Shown piece by piece: positions 26,803-37,900 of a stretch of DNA of 64,000 nucleotides. The translations under genes were made by a program, and so were the position numbers. The DNA comes from Paenibacillus bovis (GTDB lineage: Bacteria > Bacillota > Bacilli > Paenibacillales > Paenibacillaceae): positions 3,403,501-3,467,500 of the forward strand of contig NZ_CP013023.1 in NCBI RefSeq assembly GCF_001421015.2, written 5' to 3'. The notes beneath the pieces are model-generated. The model saw only the letters and a program-made list of their open reading frames with translations. It had not been told where the DNA came from and did not search any database. Numbering within the stretch: the first letter of the stretch is position 1; each line of letters opens with the position of its first letter.

Positions 26803-27294
26803 ATGGATCTGGCTGCAGAATATATCGCCCAGTACGGTTATATCGCCATTACAATACTGCTTGCACTTGGCATTATCGGTCTGCCTATACCGGATGAGAC
26901 ATTAATGCTTTTTATCGGCTATCTGGCTTCGACAGGTGTACTAAATTATTTTATGTGCCTCCTGTTCAGCTTTATAGGCTCGGTTGCCGGCATGTTAATC
27001 AGTTATACCATAGGCAACAAGCTTGGTTTCAGGGTTTTAGACAAATACGGCAAATGGATTGGATTGAATCCCAAGCGGTTTGACCGGGTACAGAAGTGGT
27101 TTGTTCGTTACGGCCTTTGGACCGTGCTCTTCTCCTACTTTGTGCCGGGAGTCCGCCATGCAGCAGGTTATATTGCGGGAATCAGCGCTATGCCTTTCCG
27201 CAAATATTTGCTGATTTGTACCATCGGTGCTGTCGTATGGACAGTATTATTTATTTCTATCGGATATGTCGTAGGGTTAAAAGTAGTCGTTTGA
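26803..27294 (+). CDS. DedA family membrane protein
   Basis: A 163-residue membrane protein. Motifs of the DedA/SNARE-associated family are clear: GLPIPDETLMLFIGYLA near the start, F-x-G...YTIGNKLG, and the RYGLWTVLFSYFVPGVRHAAGYIAGISAMP region with the conserved Arg. DedA proteins are lipid flippases/scramblases or support membrane energisation. Adjacent to pssA (6-nt gap), consistent with a role in phospholipid handling. Confidence 0.9.
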   Translation: MDLAAEYIAQYGYIAITILLALGIIGLPIPDETLMLFIGYLASTGVLNYFMCLLFSFIGSVAGMLISYTIGNKLGFRVLDKYGKWIGLNPKRFDRVQKWFVRYGLWTVLFSYFVPGVRHAAGYIAGISAMPFRKYLLICTIGAVVWTVLFISIGYVVGLKVVV

Positions 27295-27362
27295 CTGCTA
27301 CCTCTACTACGATACTAACCCATTCAAAAGGGGAAAATGAATGGAAAGAAGGATTGGGTAAC

Positions 27363-27881
27363 ATGAGTTTGATGATCAAGGAAGTAACAGGGATGAATTG
27401 GCGGGCTGCAGCTGCACTGCAGGTTACAGAAGCCCAGCGTCCGTATATGGAGAGCAATGCTTTTTCGCTCGCCGAATCCAAATATGAGTACAATGCGACT
27501 TCGGTTTGTCTGTATGACGGTATCATGCTGGTCGGTTATGCGATGTATGGCTGGTATTGCGAGGAGAGCGACAGTCTATGGATCGAACGCTTTATGATCG
27601 ATGCCGAATTTCAGGGCAGAGGCTATGGTCGCCGGTTCTTCCCGCTGCTGCTGGATTATTTGCACCAGCGCTTCCATTATGAAAAGGTAATGATCAGTAT
27701 CCATCCGGAAGATCGAGCTGGCCGGCGTTTTGCCCAATCACTCGGCTTCAGATCTACAGGGGAAACGGATGATGTCGGTACATTTACTGGTCAGGTAATG
27801 GAATTGGATGTAGAGCCTGCGGAAGATCCACAGCCATGGCAGCCGCTGCGTCTGCTGCTCGGTTCGCTGCGCAGTCGCTAA
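27363..27881 (+). CDS. GNAT family N-acetyltransferase
   Basis: A 172-residue acetyltransferase. I start it at the ATG at 27363, where AAGGATTGGG precedes. The acetyl-CoA-binding motif is IDAEFQGRGYGRRFFPLLLDYL, followed by the family's fourth strand region MISIHPEDRAGRRFAQSLGFRSTGE. It resembles spermidine/diamine-type acetyltransferases; substrate not known. Last gene of the cluster before a strong terminator. Confidence 0.9.
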   Translation: MSLMIKEVTGMNWRAAAALQVTEAQRPYMESNAFSLAESKYEYNATSVCLYDGIMLVGYAMYGWYCEESDSLWIERFMIDAEFQGRGYGRRFFPLLLDYLHQRFHYEKVMISIHPEDRAGRRFAQSLGFRSTGETDDVGTFTGQVMELDVEPAEDPQPWQPLRLLLGSLRSR

Positions 27882-27976
27882 CTACAATAAGTATCTATAT
27901 TCCATGCCAAAGATTTGTACTTCATGCTCATTTTGCATCTCTCGGAATCGGAATATATGTTCAAATAAAAATAATA

Positions 27977-28027
27977 GACACCGCCCGATCACCTCTTCTG
28001 CAAGAGAGGATCGGGCGGTGTCTGTTT
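27977..28027. terminator. bidirectional rho-independent terminator
   Basis: GACACCGCCCGATC pairs perfectly with its complement at 28009-28022 and is followed by TGTTTTGT on the plus strand; on the minus strand it runs into ATTATTTTTATTT. It serves the converging GNAT and 28053 genes. Confidence 0.88.
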
Positions 28028-28052
28028 TGTATAATTTTCTGCTATTTCCGGA

Positions 28053-28568
28053 TTAAGTATTCCATTCGTTATCGGTAAATCGCTCGCTCGGTCTGCTATT
28101 CTCCCGCTCGGCCTGTTTGCCCAGCCGGTGATGCAGCTCCTGGAGGATCATACTGGTCACTTCGCGGCGCTCGCCCAGATTACTGAGTGCCCGCCGTAGG
28201 CTGTCTTTGACCATTCCTGCTTTTTCGCCCTGTTGGTAGTTCGCCAGCGCTGCTGCGCCTTTTTCGATCTCGAATTGCAGATCCCGTATATAACTGGTCA
28301 CGATATCCAGCGATTCCTGATATACTTCACTGGCATGACCATGAAGAGGTGAACGGATAAAACGATCAATATGAGATTCCTGAATATGAATTAGTGTAAA
28401 TGCCGGATTGCCCAGCAGCAGCTCCATGCTCTGCATCTGCATCTCAGCCGGTATTCTGTCGATCAGAATCGCTTCATTATCCCGAACCATCTGCTGAAGA
28501 TAATTATCGAGTTCTCTGCTGTCTTCAGGCAGCTGATCCATTTTATTTTTTTTGATAAAATAAATCAT
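28053..28568 (-). CDS. hypothetical protein, 171 aa
   Basis: A cytoplasmic, largely helical, acidic protein that I do not recognise. Start at ATG 28568, with a G-rich stretch (GGGGG) upstream. Features: an Asp/Glu-rich first third (DQLPEDSRELDNYLQQMV), RRALSNLGERREVTSMILQEL in the last third, and a charged tail. No signal peptide, membrane helix or metal motif. Confidence 0.65.
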   Translation of the reverse strand: MIYFIKKNKMDQLPEDSRELDNYLQQMVRDNEAILIDRIPAEMQMQSMELLLGNPAFTLIHIQESHIDRFIRSPLHGHASEVYQESLDIVTSYIRDLQFEIEKGAAALANYQQGEKAGMVKDSLRRALSNLGERREVTSMILQELHHRLGKQAERENSRPSERFTDNEWNT

Positions 28569-28782
28569 GTTTTACCCCCGCTTCATAAGAGATATCAGTT
28601 CTGCTGCCTCTCGACTATATCAAGAGTCTTTTCTTTGATGTATTTACCCCATATTTTCCATTGTATATTATTTATTAGCGATAAATAGAGAAAAAAACCG
28701 TAATTTCTACATTTATTGCGCTTTATTTACCCAAAAAGGAAGTGCTATCTTCTTCATCATAGATGATATAGACGTTTTTTGC

Positions 28783-29412
28783 TCATTTATATCCTAATGC
28801 ATGAAATAACAAATCATAATACGCTTCGGTATTGGCAGTAAAATCGTCCAAAGTGACCAAGCGCCGCTCTCTTGTCGCAGACTGTTCTGCAGCGGGATAA
28901 AGCATTCCCTCTGCAGTTACATTATCACAGTCACCATGAATCAGCGACCGGAAAGAGTCTGCTTCAATCCAGAATAATCCGGTCACTTCGCTATGCTGAA
29001 CCTGGTATTCCTCCAGAGAGCGGTCACATACATATAGATAGACATGAGTAAATTCCCGATCCATATAATGCTCCGAGATTCGATACTCGTCCCTGTGTGT
29101 TCCGCAGTACGTCAGCTCTGCAAAAGTTACGGATAGTCCCAATTCCTCTTCCAGCTCTCGTACCCCATCCTCCGGTGATTCACCTGTCATCAGATGTCCG
29201 GCACTGGAGGTATCCAGCTTGTCGGGAAAAGTCTCCTTGTCCGGATGACGCAGCTGAAACAGTAGCTGCCATCCCGCTTCGGCAGAACCGGAGACGATCC
29301 AGCAATGAAAGGTCTGATGCCATAATCCTTGCGCATGTACTTCCTCCCGTGTAGCAGTACCTGTCTTTTCCATCTGTTCATTAAAAACATCAAGTATCTC
29401 TATCGCGGTCAT
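28783..29412 (-). CDS. Nudix hydrolase
   Basis: A 209-residue Nudix protein of the isopentenyl-diphosphate-isomerase-like subgroup. The Nudix box is GHLMTGESPEDGVRELEEEL; it has six rather than the usual seven residues between the first Glu and REL, so its metal site may differ slightly. Start at the ATG at 29412, 8 nt from AAAGGAG. It lies 15 nt after the SgrR-like gene in the same direction, so they are probably cotranscribed. Confidence 0.88.
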   Translation of the reverse strand: MTAIEILDVFNEQMEKTGTATREEVHAQGLWHQTFHCWIVSGSAEAGWQLLFQLRHPDKETFPDKLDTSSAGHLMTGESPEDGVRELEEELGLSVTFAELTYCGTHRDEYRISEHYMDREFTHVYLYVCDRSLEEYQVQHSEVTGLFWIEADSFRSLIHGDCDNVTAEGMLYPAAEQSATRERRLVTLDDFTANTEAYYDLLFHALGYK

Positions 29413-29427
29413 GTGTGACACTCCTTT

Positions 29428-31188
29428 TTATTTCTTTCTGATCCAGAGCGCCGACAGATTCGGAAAGCCGAACGACTCGATATGCAGTCCATACAGATTG
29501 CGATTGAAATAGGCCTGCTGATTCAGGTGATTACCATATATGACCCAGTTCTCTTCCCTCATCCGCCGTTCGATCCGGTCCAATATCTCTTCACGCTGCT
29601 CCTGCTCCAGCTGCATGATGCCTTCCAGCATACTTTTCAGCTGAAGCTGCTGCTCATGGCCCAGAGCATGGTACAGATAATTGCCTTCATTGCCAAAAAA
29701 ATTGATCATATCCCATTCCCAGTCATCCTCCAGTATTTCCATACCAAGCATGATTTCTCCTCTATCCCTGCCATACAGCATCGTACCATACGATTGGGTG
29801 CAAGGAAGCAGCCGCAAGCGAAGACCTATCCGGGCAGCCTGCTGCTGCAGCCATTGCGCTTCGATCTGCTCTTCCTTTTTATCGAGAAAAGAAAGTCCCA
29901 GCTCGCTGCCATCATACCCGCTCTGTCGAAGCAGCTGCTCTGCTACAGTCAGCGACCCTTCCTGTAGGGGACGATAGCTTGCACTTTTCCAGGGAAGCAG
30001 GCTGTAGGCTGCTGCAATCCGGTCACCACCCAGCTCCCGCATCATTTTATTCCCATCATACAGATGACGAATACATTCGCGGAACCGGGGGTGATGCTGA
30101 ATACCCGCACTGCGAAAATCAAACCGCAGGTAGCGGCAACCCAGCACCGGATGATTAATCTGGCGGCTGGCCATTTGATCATCCCGCTCAGTAATCTGAT
30201 AAAGGCGACCATTGTGACCCTGTTCCGGCATAAACCAGACATCTACCCGATCCAGTACCGGACGCAGACCATAATAATCGTCAAAAGCCAGCAGCGACAG
30301 CTTGTTCGCAGTCAGTTCCGAGATTCGGAAAGGCCCACTGCCGATCCGGCATTCCTCCTGCTCTATATGGGCAGGCAGAATAGCCATATAGACATTGGTG
30401 ATCAGATGCAGGAAAAACAGATTGCTGCGCTGCAAATGAAAAGTCACTACATGATCTCCCTTATGCTCCACTTCCCGGATATCACGATACAGCCATAGCG
30501 CGCTGCTCTGCTGCCGACACAGTCTTTCCCAGGTGTACTGCACATCCCGGGCAGTCAGCAGGGTCCCATCATGAAAACGAACTCCTTTACGCAAATAAAA
30601 GGTCCATATCGTATGATCTTCATTATGTTCCCAGCGATGCGCCACTCTCGGCAAAAATTGACCTGAGCCCGCATCATATGCCAGCAATGTATCTGTGATC
30701 TGCCGCAGTATAAATACCTCGAATGCTGTAAATACACTCGCTGTATTGAGCTTTTCCAACGGACGATAACGAATCATCCGCAGCACATCCTGCACACTGC
30801 TTTCTTCCTGCTCGCTGTGCATGCCAAGATAGACATGAAGTATATTCCATAGCCTTTCCCGGCTGTGCTCGTCTGTATCCAGTGTACCGATCAGCTCCAG
30901 CGCTTCCTTCACCCGATCTTTATCCAGCAACTGTCGTACCCGTATCTCCATTATATCTGTACCCGGATACAGAAATTGCAGCTGTGAAGTATTCCCCCTG
31001 CCACGTCCCGGCTGCCAGATGATCCAGTTACGACTCTCCAGCCGCCGCAAAATGAATTTGACATTGCGCGGTGTACAGCATAGCATCTCGGCCAGCATGG
31101 CTACCGTAACAGATAGCGGTGTATGATGCAGTCGCTGCGGATTTAATTTGTCGTACAGCTGCAAATATTGAATTGCATCGTTATCCAA
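29428..31188 (-). CDS. SgrR-like transcriptional regulator
   Basis: A 586-residue regulator. Residues ~1-110 are an SgrR_N-type winged helix (LSVTVAMLAEMLCCTPRNVKFILRRLESRNWIIWQPGRGRGN). Residues ~160-510 form a periplasmic-binding-protein-like domain of the SBP_bac_5 type (TWTFYLRKGVRFHDGTLLTARDVQYTWERL). Enterobacterial SgrR senses sugar-phosphate stress and lies beside the setA exporter gene; Gram-positive relatives also sit next to MFS genes, as here (divergent at 31330). Ligand unknown; possibly a peptide or sugar. Confidence 0.88.
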   Translation of the reverse strand: MDNDAIQYLQLYDKLNPQRLHHTPLSVTVAMLAEMLCCTPRNVKFILRRLESRNWIIWQPGRGRGNTSQLQFLYPGTDIMEIRVRQLLDKDRVKEALELIGTLDTDEHSRERLWNILHVYLGMHSEQEESSVQDVLRMIRYRPLEKLNTASVFTAFEVFILRQITDTLLAYDAGSGQFLPRVAHRWEHNEDHTIWTFYLRKGVRFHDGTLLTARDVQYTWERLCRQQSSALWLYRDIREVEHKGDHVVTFHLQRSNLFFLHLITNVYMAILPAHIEQEECRIGSGPFRISELTANKLSLLAFDDYYGLRPVLDRVDVWFMPEQGHNGRLYQITERDDQMASRQINHPVLGCRYLRFDFRSAGIQHHPRFRECIRHLYDGNKMMRELGGDRIAAAYSLLPWKSASYRPLQEGSLTVAEQLLRQSGYDGSELGLSFLDKKEEQIEAQWLQQQAARIGLRLRLLPCTQSYGTMLYGRDRGEIMLGMEILEDDWEWDMINFFGNEGNYLYHALGHEQQLQLKSMLEGIMQLEQEQREEILDRIERRMREENWVIYGNHLNQQAYFNRNLYGLHIESFGFPNLSALWIRKK

Positions 31189-31329
31189 TCCTCTCTTCCT
31201 CCTTCTATTTCATGCGCTCCTATAAAAGGTGAAAGGCAGAGGCAAAAGCTTACTCTTTTTCTTCGCCTTTTTTCTTCTTACAATAATAACAGTTCCGTAA
31301 AAGCTTTGTAAAACATAGGAGTGTAGCTT

Positions 31330-32580
31330 ATGATCGCAAAAAATCTCAAAATGATTCATCCTCTGGCCTGGACCATTATTGTCGGGACGATGTTTGGACG
31401 ACTCGTCACCTCCATGAGTATTCCGTTCCTCGCTATCTATCTCACCTCTACGATGGGCGTATCCGCTACACTGACAGGTATTATCGTCGCAGCCAGCTCA
31501 CTGGCCGGTGTATCGATCAGCTTTTATGGCGGTTATATCTCGGACCGGATCGGACGCAAAAAGGTGATGCTGGTCTCGGTATTTTGCTGGGCTGCCGTAT
31601 TTTTTGGCTTTGCCGGTGCGCATGAAATCTGGATGTTCTTTGTCATGAATGTGCTGAATGGATTGTGCCGTTCGGTATTTGAGCCAGCTTCCCGCGCGCT
31701 GCTGTCGGATACCACACCGCCGGATCACAAGCTGCTTGTCTTCAATTTGCGCTATGCGGCTATTAATATCGGTGTTGTGTTCGGTCCTATTCTCGGCCTG
31801 CAGCTAGGATCGGCCCAATCCACTTTTCCATTTGTGATTGCAGGATTTGTGTATATTGTGTATGGACTGGTGCTGGTATTGCAATTTGCGGTTCACCGGG
31901 CTGCTCTGCCTGCTGTCTCCACCGCTGCAGCACCTAAGATTCGCGAAGCTTTTCGAATTACCAGCAGGGATCGTATATTTTTGCCTGTACTGATCGGTAC
32001 GACCTTTTGCGTACTTGGCTACGGTCATTTCAGTTCGACGCTCGCCCAGTACTTATCGCTCACTCCGGATCTGGAAAATGGCAGCCGTATCTTCTCCTAT
32101 ATGCTGGCGATGAATGCTGCTGTTGTGCTGGTAGTACAGTATCCGGTCGTACGTACGGTCAGCCGCTTCCGTCCGGTCGTTCCGCTGATTCTTGGCAATA
32201 TTCTCGTCTCTGTCTCCCTGCTGCTGTTCGGGATGGCACATAGTTTGATTGCTTTTATGATCGGTGTGTTTATTTTTACCGTAGGCGAGGTACTTCTGTT
32301 CACAATGATGGATATCCTGATCGACAGGATCGCTCATCCCGAGTGGAAAGGAACCTACTTTGGCACAATCGGATTCAACAATATCGGTAATGTTGTTGCA
32401 CCTGTGGTCGGCGGATTGCTGATTGACCGGTTTGCCCTGCAGAGCGGTATTGCTGTCTTTGCTCCACTTGCACTGCTCACCGCGGTCGGTATCCCATTTC
32501 TACTAGCAGCACACAAGCGGCTAACGATCAAAGAGCAGAACGAAACACCTGTTGTCCGATCATCTGCAGATTCTGCCTGA
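31330..32580 (+). CDS. MFS exporter next to SgrR-like regulator
   Basis: A 416-residue, 12-helix transporter. Motif A of drug-type MFS proteins is clear (GGYISDRIGRKKVM), as is a second-half motif FTVGEVLLFTMMDILIDRIA, typical of MdtH/YttB-like members. AGGAGTG lies 8 nt before the ATG. Divergent from the SgrR-like regulator gene, which is likely to control it; efflux of a sugar, drug or peptide is an inference. Confidence 0.9.
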   Translation: MIAKNLKMIHPLAWTIIVGTMFGRLVTSMSIPFLAIYLTSTMGVSATLTGIIVAASSLAGVSISFYGGYISDRIGRKKVMLVSVFCWAAVFFGFAGAHEIWMFFVMNVLNGLCRSVFEPASRALLSDTTPPDHKLLVFNLRYAAINIGVVFGPILGLQLGSAQSTFPFVIAGFVYIVYGLVLVLQFAVHRAALPAVSTAAAPKIREAFRITSRDRIFLPVLIGTTFCVLGYGHFSSTLAQYLSLTPDLENGSRIFSYMLAMNAAVVLVVQYPVVRTVSRFRPVVPLILGNILVSVSLLLFGMAHSLIAFMIGVFIFTVGEVLLFTMMDILIDRIAHPEWKGTYFGTIGFNNIGNVVAPVVGGLLIDRFALQSGIAVFAPLALLTAVGIPFLLAAHKRLTIKEQNETPVVRSSADSA

Positions 32581-32651
32581 TCGAGTAATGATTACATATC
32601 ACGTACTGACCTATTAGCATTCTCGCTATTTACGCATCCGACTGCTTTATC

Positions 32652-32690
32652 CGCCCGGCACTGCCTTTTCTGGGAAGCCGGGCTTTGATG
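32652..32690 (+). terminator. rho-independent terminator
   Basis: GCCCGGC (32653-32659) pairs with GCCGGGC (32677-32683), followed by TTTGATG; about 70 nt after the MFS stop. The following ~320 bp up to the heme O synthase gene is AT-rich and holds no gene. Confidence 0.6.
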
Positions 32691-33013
32691 TGTCAGGTTA
32701 TTTTTTCCAATCGAATAGATGCTTCTGTATATCTGATTCCGGTGATATGATGTATATCCGGCCTTATCATACTCCAGCTAGAAATAGTTGGAATAATTGT
32801 TGATTTTATAATGAAAATGGGAAGAAATTTATCTTGATGTCTGACTAATGTTTGAGCATACTTTTGCTTAAATTCCTATCCATCCAGACAAAAATTAATA
32901 AATTATTCACAATTTAATGACGTAATTTTAAAAAAAGTCATTTCATTTCCATTCTTCAAAATTAAAATGTTATGATAAAGTCACAACAATCGAAACGGGT
33001 GACAAATACAGAG

Positions 33014-33934
33014 ATGAATAATCAACCAAGCCAAGGTGCAAGTGCACAAGTCAATTCCATGCCCGCGATCTTTTTTGCTACGATCAAAACGGGTATTATC
33101 AAGTCCAATCTTATAGCGATGTTCGCCGGGTTAAGTATGGCGCTGTACATCTTTAACGTATCTTTTATAGATCATATCGGGGCAATCATTCTTGCCTTTG
33201 TCGGATCTTCTCTTGTTATCGGTTCTGCCGGAGCCTTTAACAATCTGTATGATCGGGATATTGATGCCATTATGGAGCGGACCAAGACACGGCCGACCGT
33301 AACCGGCAAAATGGATACTCGTACCGGCCTGACGATCGGTATTACGATGAGTATCTCCGGTGTGATTCTGCTATACCTGAGCTCACCGCTCGCTGCTTTC
33401 TTCGGGTTCCTGGGACTGTTCCTGTATGTAGTTCCTTATACCATGTGGACCAAGCGCAGAACAATCTACAACACCGAAGTCGGCAGTGTCTCGGGCGCCG
33501 TACCCCCGCTGATCGGCTGGGCTGCTATTTCCAGCGATCTGGGACATTTTGAAATCTGGGCACTCGTAGCTACCATGCTAATCTGGCAAATGCCTCACTT
33601 CTATGCGATTGCGATTCGCCGGTTCGACGAATACAAAGCTGCTGAAGTACCGATGCTGCCAGTTGTCAAAGGTATCAAACGCACGTATGTACAATCCAAC
33701 TTCTATCTGGTACTGCTGATCGTATCCAGCGTAATGTTCTGGCCGTTGAGTCCTTATATTGCAGGTGTCGCGTTCCTGCTGAGCCTGTTCTGGCTGGTGT
33801 TCAGCGTACGCAGCTATCGCAAGGATGATATTAAGGACTGGGCGAAGAAAATGTTTATCTTCTCGCTAAACCATATCACGCTGCTGTTCCTGATCATTAT
33901 CGCTTACTCTCTGATCGCACAGCTGCTCAAGTAA
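33014..33934 (+). CDS. ctaB: protoheme IX farnesyltransferase (heme O synthase)
   Basis: A UbiA-type prenyltransferase with about nine membrane helices that adds a farnesyl group to heme b to make heme O for terminal oxidases. The first aspartate-rich motif is NNLYDRDIDAIMERTKTRP; the second region is IRRFDEYKAAEVPMLPVV. I prefer the ATG at 33014 (306 residues), which has GGGTGA 10 nt upstream; an in-frame ATG at 32972 would add 14 residues but lacks a ribosome binding site. The gene stands alone, apart from any cta oxidase operon. Confidence 0.92.
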   Translation: MNNQPSQGASAQVNSMPAIFFATIKTGIIKSNLIAMFAGLSMALYIFNVSFIDHIGAIILAFVGSSLVIGSAGAFNNLYDRDIDAIMERTKTRPTVTGKMDTRTGLTIGITMSISGVILLYLSSPLAAFFGFLGLFLYVVPYTMWTKRRTIYNTEVGSVSGAVPPLIGWAAISSDLGHFEIWALVATMLIWQMPHFYAIAIRRFDEYKAAEVPMLPVVKGIKRTYVQSNFYLVLLIVSSVMFWPLSPYIAGVAFLLSLFWLVFSVRSYRKDDIKDWAKKMFIFSLNHITLLFLIIIAYSLIAQLLK

Positions 33935-34028
33935 TAGTGAATGTACTTTTCAGGAAAACTGATCATCTACTTTGTTTTGTATAAGTAGGAAGTAATCAAT
34001 GATTAGTAGATGCCGAATAGATAAATAA

Positions 34029-34069
34029 AAAGGAAGTACCGGTTACAATATCGGTACTTCCTTTTTTTG
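34029..34069 (+). terminator. rho-independent terminator
   Basis: AAGGAAGTACCG (34030-34041) pairs with CGGTACTTCCTT (34052-34063) and is followed by a T-run; about 95 nt after ctaB. Confidence 0.9.
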
Positions 34070-34119
34070 TGTTGACCATAGATTGACTGCTGGATACAAT
34101 TCGTCGGAAGAAGCATAAT

Positions 34120-34749
34120 CTATTGCAGCAGTATGTGAGTACGATCGGATAGCTGCATGCATTCTTCTATTAATTCGGGCTGCTGCTCGATAAAATCAAG
34201 CCAGGCCTTCACCAGATATAATCGATGCTGCTCTCCTAGCACCTCTTTTTCCATCTGCTGAAAGGACTGCCAGCATTCCCTGCGAAACTCTTCGGATATC
34301 TTCATCTGGTGCAGCAGCCGCTTGGAGCGATACAAATTCTCCTGAGCCTGAATGGCCTCGAGCAGTACTTTGTTATTGGAGATCCGGATTTTACGCTTGA
34401 GCCGGTCCCAATTCCAGAGCGGATCACCGTTCTCATCTTTCATTTCATAAATAACGATATTCATCATCTCAATCAACAGTATGCTGAGTTGATATTCTGT
34501 TTCTTGCAAAGTTGGCGTGATCTCTACTGCTTCACTCTGCTGCTGTCGCAGACTTCGATCTGTCGTACGATTCGATTCCTGCTGGGACATGGTACTCATA
34601 TACATCTCAATGTACCAGGCCAACTTGCGTTTAGCATCCAGCCTATAGTCACTATACATACGAAATATACCTTGTTGAATATCTGCGCTGCAGCTCCGGC
34701 CCGAAAACATCTGATCTGTAATATCCATCACATCTGGTTTGCTATCCAT
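34120..34749 (-). CDS. hypothetical protein, 209 aa
   Basis: A cytoplasmic helical protein that I do not recognise; the last third is charged and Gln/Glu-rich (MKISEEFRRECWQSFQQMEKEV). GAGAGGAG precedes the ATG. Same direction as the RND operon, after a ~190-nt gap. No signal peptide, no membrane segment, no catalytic motif seen. Confidence 0.65.
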   Translation of the reverse strand: MDSKPDVMDITDQMFSGRSCSADIQQGIFRMYSDYRLDAKRKLAWYIEMYMSTMSQQESNRTTDRSLRQQQSEAVEITPTLQETEYQLSILLIEMMNIVIYEMKDENGDPLWNWDRLKRKIRISNNKVLLEAIQAQENLYRSKRLLHQMKISEEFRRECWQSFQQMEKEVLGEQHRLYLVKAWLDFIEQQPELIEECMQLSDRTHILLQ

Positions 34750-34942
34750 ATCGGTTCTCCTCTCGAATACAGGATATAGACAGAAACAGACGGGGGGTGT
34801 CTGTTTCTACGAAAGCACCACTCCATGTGTCTGTCTATTCAGTCAGCGGAGAAGCGCTTGTATTCATTTCATAGGTCTTGCAACAACAATTCTGTTTTGC
34901 CTGAATCGGTCTATTTCATGTGCTTGTTTATTATCGTTTCAT

Positions 34943-37900
34943 TTATAGCGTGGAATCGGATGGCATCGAGCCATGTTTTTCCATTCTTTTTTGCTTGCGT
35001 TCCGCTTTGCGTGCCTGCCGTTTGTCTTTGGCACGTGCGGTTACCATATAGAGAGATGGCACAACGAACAATGTCAGGATAGTAGAGAAAATGAGACCGA
35101 AAATAATAACTACGCCCAGCGGACGGAATAGCAGTTCACCAATTGTAGCGATCGGAATCATACCTACGATTGCCGTCAATGAAGTCAGAATAATAGGACG
35201 GAAACGTGCAGATGCTGCCTGAATGACGGCTTCTTTCAGTTCCATACCTTCATGTCTGGCATCTTCGATAAATTCGATAAATACAATCCCGTTTCGGACA
35301 ACGATACCGGCGAGTGCAATAATACCCATGATCGCCATAAAACCAATTGGAGTACGGGTAATAAACAAACCAAGCACGGCTCCTGCTGCTGCAAGATATA
35401 CTGTCGTCATAATGATTAGCGGAATCGACAACGAATAGAACTGAATAACAATCAACACAAAGATGATAAAGATAGCGACAACAAACAATTGCCCCATATC
35501 TCCAAACGTATCTGCCTGATCTGATGTCTCGCCGCCAACTTCGAGCGTATATCCTTCCGGAAGTTTGACCTGATCCAGTTTAGGCTTGATCTCTGCCATT
35601 ACTTCAGTTGCTGTACGACCATTCACTTCGGCCTCAACTGTGTTTACTCGCTGCAGATCATAACGATCAATCTGTTGAATCGAGAAAGACGGCTTCATAC
35701 TGACAATCTGTGATAAGGGAATTTGTTCCTTGGACAAATTGGTAATATTCGTTTTCTGGATTAGGGATTCCGGACTTTCTTTATCGGAACCATCCAGATA
35801 CAGTTTCATATCAATCAGATTCTCTCCATTATCAAAGTCCCCCAGGCTTATACCGCTACCCATCATAAGTAGCGTCTGGGTCAATGTGCTATAGGTTACT
35901 CCATAACGATCCATAGCTTGCTTATTCACAGAGAAATTCAGTCCATAGTTGTCATTGCCCATCGTATCGGTAATGCCATAAGTGCCTGGCGTATCTCCAA
36001 TAACCTGCTTGATCTGATTGGTCAACTGACGAATTTCATCCAGATTATCGCCAGTAATACGTATCGATACCGGCTTACCTACCGGGATACCCACAGCACT
36101 CCCTTCGACTGAAGTCTCTATACCGGGATAGTCTTTCTTCAAAGTGGCGGACCACTGGCTGGTTACGGACTCAATATCCATATTCTCATCACCAATAACA
36201 AGAATTTGTCCGTTGCTGCTTCCACTTCCTCCGCTTCCACCCAGATTGCTAAATAGCAAAGGAGCTCCGCCGCCTGCAGCATAGGCGATATTTTCTACAT
36301 TTGGCTGTTTTTTTACCCAGCCAGCAATGCTTTGTACAACGCGATCTGTTTCTTCCAGTGCTGTACCGGAAGACATACTTATATTGACCGTCACCTGTTT
36401 TTCTTCCGAAGTCGGAAACAGTTCAACAGGGGTAAATGCAGCCAGTCCATATACCGCTGTACTAATAATCAGACCGACAAGTGCTACGAGTAAAGGCTTT
36501 TGTAAAACTTTGGGCATCAGACGATGTGCATAACTGTCGGTAACAGTCTGGATTTGCTTGCCCAGCAGACCGGCAGGGCGATTCACACGTCGCTTGCCTC
36601 TTTCCATCTGACGTTCTTCATACCATTGACGGAAAATAGGAATAATAGTCAAAGACATAATCATGGACGCCAGCATACAGAGAGAAATTACAGCCGGAAT
36701 CGGCAAGATAAATGCTCCCATATCGCCCGGCAGGAACATCAGCGGTAGAAATGCCGAAATGGTCGCAAGTGTCGCTGTAATAATGGAAACGGCGACTTCC
36801 TTGGTTCCTTTAATCGATGCATCTGTCGGACTCTCGCCCATATGAGACAGTCGGCGCTCAATATTGTCATTGACGACGACCGCATCATCTACGAGTATAC
36901 CGAGTACGATAATCAGACCAACAATCGTAATCTGATTGAGCGTAATTCCGAGACCCGGCAGGAAAATCAAACCGAGTGCTATCGAGATCGGTATCGCAAG
37001 TGCTACAAATCCGGCTGTCAGCAGATTCATGCCGAGTGTACAAATAACGATAACAGCGATAATAGCTATAATCATTTCCTTGATTAAGGAGTTAAAGTTT
37101 TTGGTTACCTGATCATTCTGGGCGAACAGTGGTGCCAGTTTGACATTGGCAGGCAGTGTTTTTTCCAGTGAATTGATCTTGGCGCTTAATCCTGCGTCCA
37201 TATTCGGTACATCCGAACCGGTCTGGCTGCTAATATCCAGCGAGATAGCCGGTGTACCATTATAATAGCTGAGCTGGGATTCTTTGGCCTGGGTCAGCTC
37301 TACTTTGGCAACGTCTTTGAGATAGACCGGAATACCTGTTTCGGTCTGCTGGACGACAATATCATTCAATGTTGTATAATCCACAGACTTGTCTACCGTA
37401 AGTTGATAGATTCGATCATCATGAGTCAGATTACCTGTAGGTACACGGTTGTTCGCCGATTGGATCGCCTGCTGTACCGTCTCCCATGAGATTTTGTACT
37501 GCTGCAGTTTAGCCGGATCAATATTGATGCGAACTTCCTGATCCGGAATCCCTTTGATATTGACCTCGGTAATTCCCGGTACAGAGCGCAGCTGATCCTG
37601 CCAGGTATTCATCAGTTCACTTAATTGGTAAATATCCTGTTTGGTTTTGCCATAGATAATATAAGACTTGATAAAGGATTGAGTCAGATTGTCATTGACC
37701 ACAGGTGTATCTGCATCCTTGGGCAGCTGAGATTGAGCATCTTCCACTTTGCGGCGCAGTTCATTCCAAGTATCTGTCGTGTCGGCGTCTTCGTTGGCCT
37801 GTACTGTTATGGTAGAGACACCATTGCTGGAAGTGGACGTAATTTTCTTGAGATTGGATACTTCCTTGATTTTCTGCTCCAGTACTTCCGTGACAGTCTG

